Below are positions 61,115 through 64,000 of a DNA stretch of 64,000 nucleotides, piece after piece. The DNA comes from Buchnera aphidicola (Kaburagia rhusicola ensigallis) (GTDB lineage: Bacteria > Pseudomonadota > Gammaproteobacteria > Enterobacterales > Enterobacteriaceae). The translations under genes and the position numbers were made by a program. Where the stretch lies: contig CP140040.1 in assembly GCA_039830025.1 (NCBI GenBank), positions 1 through 64,000 on the forward strand, written 5' to 3'. The notes below the pieces were generated by a model. That model had not been told where the DNA came from. It saw only the letters and a list, made by a program, of their open reading frames with translations, and made no database searches. Numbering within the stretch: the stretch's first letter is position 1; the number at the start of each line of letters is the position of its first letter.

Positions 61115-61750
61115 TTAAGTTGTAATATATTTTTTTAGATCTTGAATAGTTAATATTGGAATGTTATGTAATTGCGAAAACTGAATAATTTCAGACAATT
61201 TTGACATAGATCCATCTTTATTAGTTAATTCGCATAATATTCCAGCAGGTTTAAATCCCGCTAAAGTAACTAATTCTATGGAAGCTTCTGTGTGTCCAGA
61301 TCGCCCAAATATGCCGTTTTTGTGTGCTTGCAATGGAAATACGTGTCCGGGTCGATTCAAATCTTGTGGTTTAGCATAGTCGTTAATTGCTGCTCGAATA
61401 GTTGTTATTCTATCTTTAGCAGATACCCCGGTTGATACTCCTTTAGCAGCTTCTATAGTAATAGTAAAATTAGTACCAAACTTGCTAGTGTTGTTTTTAA
61501 CCATAAAAGGTAATTCTAATTGTTTTCGTTTGGATTCTGTAATACACAAACACACAATCCCACTTCCATAACGAATAGTTAATGCCATTTGTTCTATAGT
61601 CATTGTTTCCGCTGGAAATACTAAATCTCCTTCGTTTTCACGGTTAATATCGTCTAGAATAATTACCCCATGTCCTAATTTGAGAGATTGAATCGCATTT
61701 TTAACGCGTTTGTATGGAGTAATAGAAAATAAAGACTTGTATGTTTCCAT
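61115..61750 (-). CDS. ribB: 3,4-dihydroxy-2-butanone-4-phosphate synthase
   Basis: RibB makes the four-carbon unit of riboflavin from ribulose-5-phosphate. The product has 211 residues (E. coli 217). It shows [40 protein letters not shown] and [14 protein letters not shown]. There is no sign of an FMN riboswitch in the 221 bp upstream. It supports riboflavin provision to the host. Confidence 0.97.
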   Translation of the reverse strand: METYKSLFSITPYKRVKNAIQSLKLGHGVIILDDINRENEGDLVFPAETMTIEQMALTIRYGSGIVCLCITESKRKQLELPFMVKNNTSKFGTNFTITIEAAKGVSTGVSAKDRITTIRAAINDYAKPQDLNRPGHVFPLQAHKNGIFGRSGHTEASIELVTLAGFKPAGILCELTNKDGSMSKLSEIIQFSQLHNIPILTIQDLKKYITT

Positions 61751-61971
61751 TTTTAACCTTTTTATATTAGAAATACTAGCATTAGATGAAGTAAATTATA
61801 TTAAAATCTAATTAAGAACTGCATTATTGTGTATAGTAATATACTATGATATTTATTCAAAATAAATATTTCTAATATTTTTTTTGCTACAGAATTATTA
61901 TAAACGATGATTTAGAAAAATATGATATTTTGTACTGACATAATTTATTGATGCGTATAAGGAATATTTTT

Positions 61972-63237
61972 ATGAAAATATATTTAGTTGGAGGAGCTAT
62001 TCGAAATAAATTATTACGAATTCCCGTTAAAGATAGAGATTGGGTAGTAATTGGAGCTACGCCTGAAACATTGTTAAATTTAAATTTTAAAAAAGTAGGA
62101 AAAGATTTTCCAGTTTTTCTACATCCAGATAGTAAAGAAGAATATTCTTTAGCAAGAATAGACAAAAAATCTGGTTTAGGATATACAGGATTTAAAAGTA
62201 ATTATTCTAAAACGGTGACTTTAGAAGAGGATTTAATACGAAGAGATTTAACAATCAATGCTATAGCTCAAGATGAAAATGGTAATTATATCGATTTTTT
62301 TAGTGGTTTAAAAGATCTAAAAAATAGGATATTACGGCATGTATCATCTTCTTTTTGCGAAGATCCTTTGAGAATTCTTAGAGTAGCAAGATTTTCTGCA
62401 GCTCTCAATCACTTTGGTTTTTGCATTGCACAAGAAACTATGCAGTTAATGATCGATATGGTAAAAAATAAAGAGTTATTATATTTAACTAAGGATAGAA
62501 TTTGGAAAGAAACGGAAAAAGCTCTAACGACAAAAAATCCTCATGTTTATTTTCGAATTTTATATAATTGTAATGCTTTATCTATTGTATTTCCTGAAAT
62601 TAATTTAGCATGTCAGTATGAATTACAAAGAATTAGTATATATGGTCGACAAATTTATTTTAAATCTGATTTTTTTTTAGAACTTGCAAAGATTTCGAAT
62701 TTAAATCATGAAATAGAAATTTGCTTTGCTTATTTATGTAATATTATCTGTCAACTTACAGTATTTAATGTTAACCTATTTTCTATTCAAATGTGTGATG
62801 ACATTTCTAAAAATTTTATAAAAATTTTGTGTAAACGCTTTCGTGTTCCATCTCGTATAAAAAATTTGTCCATTGTTTTCTCTAGTTTTTTTAAGTTTTT
62901 AAGTACTATTCAATTTCAATCTTCGAAAAGAATTATTTTATTTTTTAATAAAATAGATGCATGGAGAAAACCAAATAGGATAAAACAATTGTCTATATTA
63001 CTTAATTTATACATATATAACACACATCACGCAAAAATACGCGTATATTCAGGTGATTTTTTAGAAAGTGCTTTTGACGTTTCTAAAAAAATTTCAATTA
63101 AACCTATTCTAAATTCAGGTTTTTTAGGTATTTCAATAAGACATGAATTAGTACGTTTAAGAGTAATTGCTGTTGATACATGGAGAAATAGTTTAGGAAA
63201 AGGTTTTAATGGTAAAAAAATACATAGATTATCATAG
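61972..63237 (+). CDS. cca: CCA-adding tRNA nucleotidyltransferase, HD motif lost
   Basis: Cca adds or repairs the tRNA 3' CCA. The frame is open from 61948, but the ATG at 61972 with AAGGA upstream and MKIYLVGGAIRNKLL fits the family. This gives 421 residues (E. coli 412). The class II core is intact: GGAIRNKLL, VKDRDWVVIG with the catalytic aspartates, RRDLTINAIA, and EDPLRILRVARF. The C-terminal HD phosphohydrolase part of E. coli (LCHDLGKG and HHGHGPAG) is replaced by diverged sequence without the His-Asp pair (AYLCNIICQL). The 3' end overlaps uppP by 32 bp, tail to tail. Confidence 0.95.
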   Translation: MKIYLVGGAIRNKLLRIPVKDRDWVVIGATPETLLNLNFKKVGKDFPVFLHPDSKEEYSLARIDKKSGLGYTGFKSNYSKTVTLEEDLIRRDLTINAIAQDENGNYIDFFSGLKDLKNRILRHVSSSFCEDPLRILRVARFSAALNHFGFCIAQETMQLMIDMVKNKELLYLTKDRIWKETEKALTTKNPHVYFRILYNCNALSIVFPEINLACQYELQRISIYGRQIYFKSDFFLELAKISNLNHEIEICFAYLCNIICQLTVFNVNLFSIQMCDDISKNFIKILCKRFRVPSRIKNLSIVFSSFFKFLSTIQFQSSKRIILFFNKIDAWRKPNRIKQLSILLNLYIYNTHHAKIRVYSGDFLESAFDVSKKISIKPILNSGFLGISIRHELVRLRVIAVDTWRNSLGKGFNGKKIHRLS

Positions 63238-64000
63238 ATAGTATTAATCTATAAATAATAAATGGTGTAAAAGAACCAGTACTGACTATTTTTAAACATT
63301 TGCGTATGCATAGTTTTGATGTAATAAAAGCAGATAAAAAACCTATTATTAAAAAACACATATTACTACGAGATATAGTTGGAATATCATAAATTATGTC
63401 TAATATCATTGCCCCGAAAAAAATAGGAACAGATATAATAAAAGAAAAATATGTAGCTGCGCGTTGATTAAGACCTATTAGAATTCCTATAGAAATAGTA
63501 GAACAAGATCTAGAAAATCCAGGAAGTAATGCTAAACATTGAAAACATCCTATAGTAAATGATTTAATTAAGTTTATATTTGTGTTTTTATATTGAATTC
63601 TGGTTTTTAGTATTTCGGATAACATTAACAATATGGAACCGCATATTATAGATAACAATATATTTTGAGGATTAAATATAAATTTCATGTGTTCATGAGA
63701 ATATAGTCCTAGTAATGCAATTGGAAATATGCTAAGAAGTATATGGTGATATGATAGATGATTATTGCAAGTATATTTTTTTTCAGTTTTTAATAGAGAG
63801 TAAAATAATGTAATAAATGTGTTTTTGAAATATAATAATATAGATAATGATGTACCTAATTGCATGAATAAATTTAATGTTTTTGCTTCATTGGCTTCTA
63901 TTCTAAATATTTTAGCAAAAATCATAATGTGACAAGTAGATGAAATAGGGAAGAATTCTGTAATACCTTCAATAATTCCTAATATTATAGTCATAAAAAT
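63206..64000 (-). CDS. uppP: undecaprenyl-diphosphatase UppP (BacA), 5' end outside window
   Basis: UppP recycles the undecaprenyl carrier used in peptidoglycan synthesis. At least 262 residues are visible (E. coli 273) and the membrane helices are clear. The frame is still open at the window edge, and the ATG at 63994 may not be the true start, because E. coli has a few more residues before ILGVVEG. The two catalytic motifs are present but altered: EGITEFFPISSTCH (family SSTGH) and LPGFSRSCSTIS (family SRSG), each with Gly to Cys. The identity is secure; the effect of these changes is unknown. Confidence 0.92.
   Translation of the reverse strand: MFMTIILGIIEGITEFFPISSTCHIMIFAKIFRIEANEAKTLNLFMQLGTSLSILLYFKNTFITLFYSLLKTEKKYTCNNHLSYHHILLSIFPIALLGLYSHEHMKFIFNPQNILLSIICGSILLMLSEILKTRIQYKNTNINLIKSFTIGCFQCLALLPGFSRSCSTISIGILIGLNQRAATYFSFIISVPIFFGAMILDIIYDIPTISRSNMCFLIIGFLSAFITSKLCIRKCLKIVSTGSFTPFIIYRLILSMIIYVFFYH

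Noticed and set aside
61751..61971. FMN riboswitch upstream of ribB
   Set aside because: The leader lacks the conserved RFN helices and G-rich blocks; it is plain A/T-rich sequence.

Overview
The window looks like a chromosome segment of Buchnera aphidicola, the obligate aphid endosymbiont (Gammaproteobacteria). The DNA is very AT-rich. Proteins are lysine- and isoleucine-rich versions of Escherichia coli proteins of nearly the same length. Gene order follows E. coli and other Buchnera, with many single-gene losses. The first base is the A of the mnmG start codon, a common numbering point for Buchnera chromosomes. The pattern of losses (no dnaA between dnaN and rpmH, no argE/argC/argB between metF and argG, a decayed cysE) suggests one of the more reduced lineages, possibly from a gall-forming Fordini aphid such as Baizongia. 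That strain-level guess is weak. I see no insertion sequence, prophage, CRISPR array or horizontally acquired island.

Layout. 1-8.7 kb: mnmG and the complete F1Fo ATP synthase operon atpBEFHAGDC. 8.8-12.4 kb: gyrB and dnaN on the minus strand. 12.4-16.9 kb: a 648-bp gap where dnaA is expected, then rpmH-rnpA-yidD-yidC-mnmE. 17.5-19.9 kb: tRNA-Phe and groES-groEL behind a sigma-32-like promoter. 20.4-24.2 kb: dnaC, a frameshifted rsmD, ftsY and rpoH. 24.3-31.1 kb: glmS/glmU, yigL and metE, the last ending in a perfect 70-bp inverted repeat. 31.7-34.2 kb: yicC and purH. 34.9-47.0 kb: the minus-strand operon secE-nusG-rplK-rplA-rplJ-rplL-rpoB-rpoC. 47.3-47.7 kb: four tRNA genes (Thr, Gly, Tyr, Thr), with coaA divergent from them. 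48.8-55.3 kb: a frameshifted murB, then metF, argG, argH and cysE. 55.6-59.7 kb: rpsU-dnaG-rpoD. 60.0-64.0 kb: tsaD, ribB, cca and the edge-truncated uppP.

Function. Most genes serve the core machinery: energy, replication, transcription, translation, tRNA modification, protein folding and envelope precursors. The rest fit nutritional symbiosis: methionine (metE, metF), the last two steps of arginine synthesis (argG, argH), riboflavin (ribB), CoA (coaA), and purH, which would recycle the AICAR made by histidine synthesis.

The most unusual observations are as follows. (1) A perfect 70-bp inverted repeat contains the last 50 nt of metE and its stop codon. (2) Two conserved genes, rsmD and murB, are each broken by a one-base deficit in a poly(A) tract, a class of lesion known in insect endosymbionts to be rescued by RNA polymerase slippage. 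(3) cysE is open but has lost acetyl-CoA-site residues and its C-terminus. (4) Cca has lost its HD motif but keeps its nucleotidyltransferase motifs, and none of the five tRNA genes here encodes CCA. (5) dnaA is absent from its canonical position while dnaC is kept. I found no system here that I would call wholly new.
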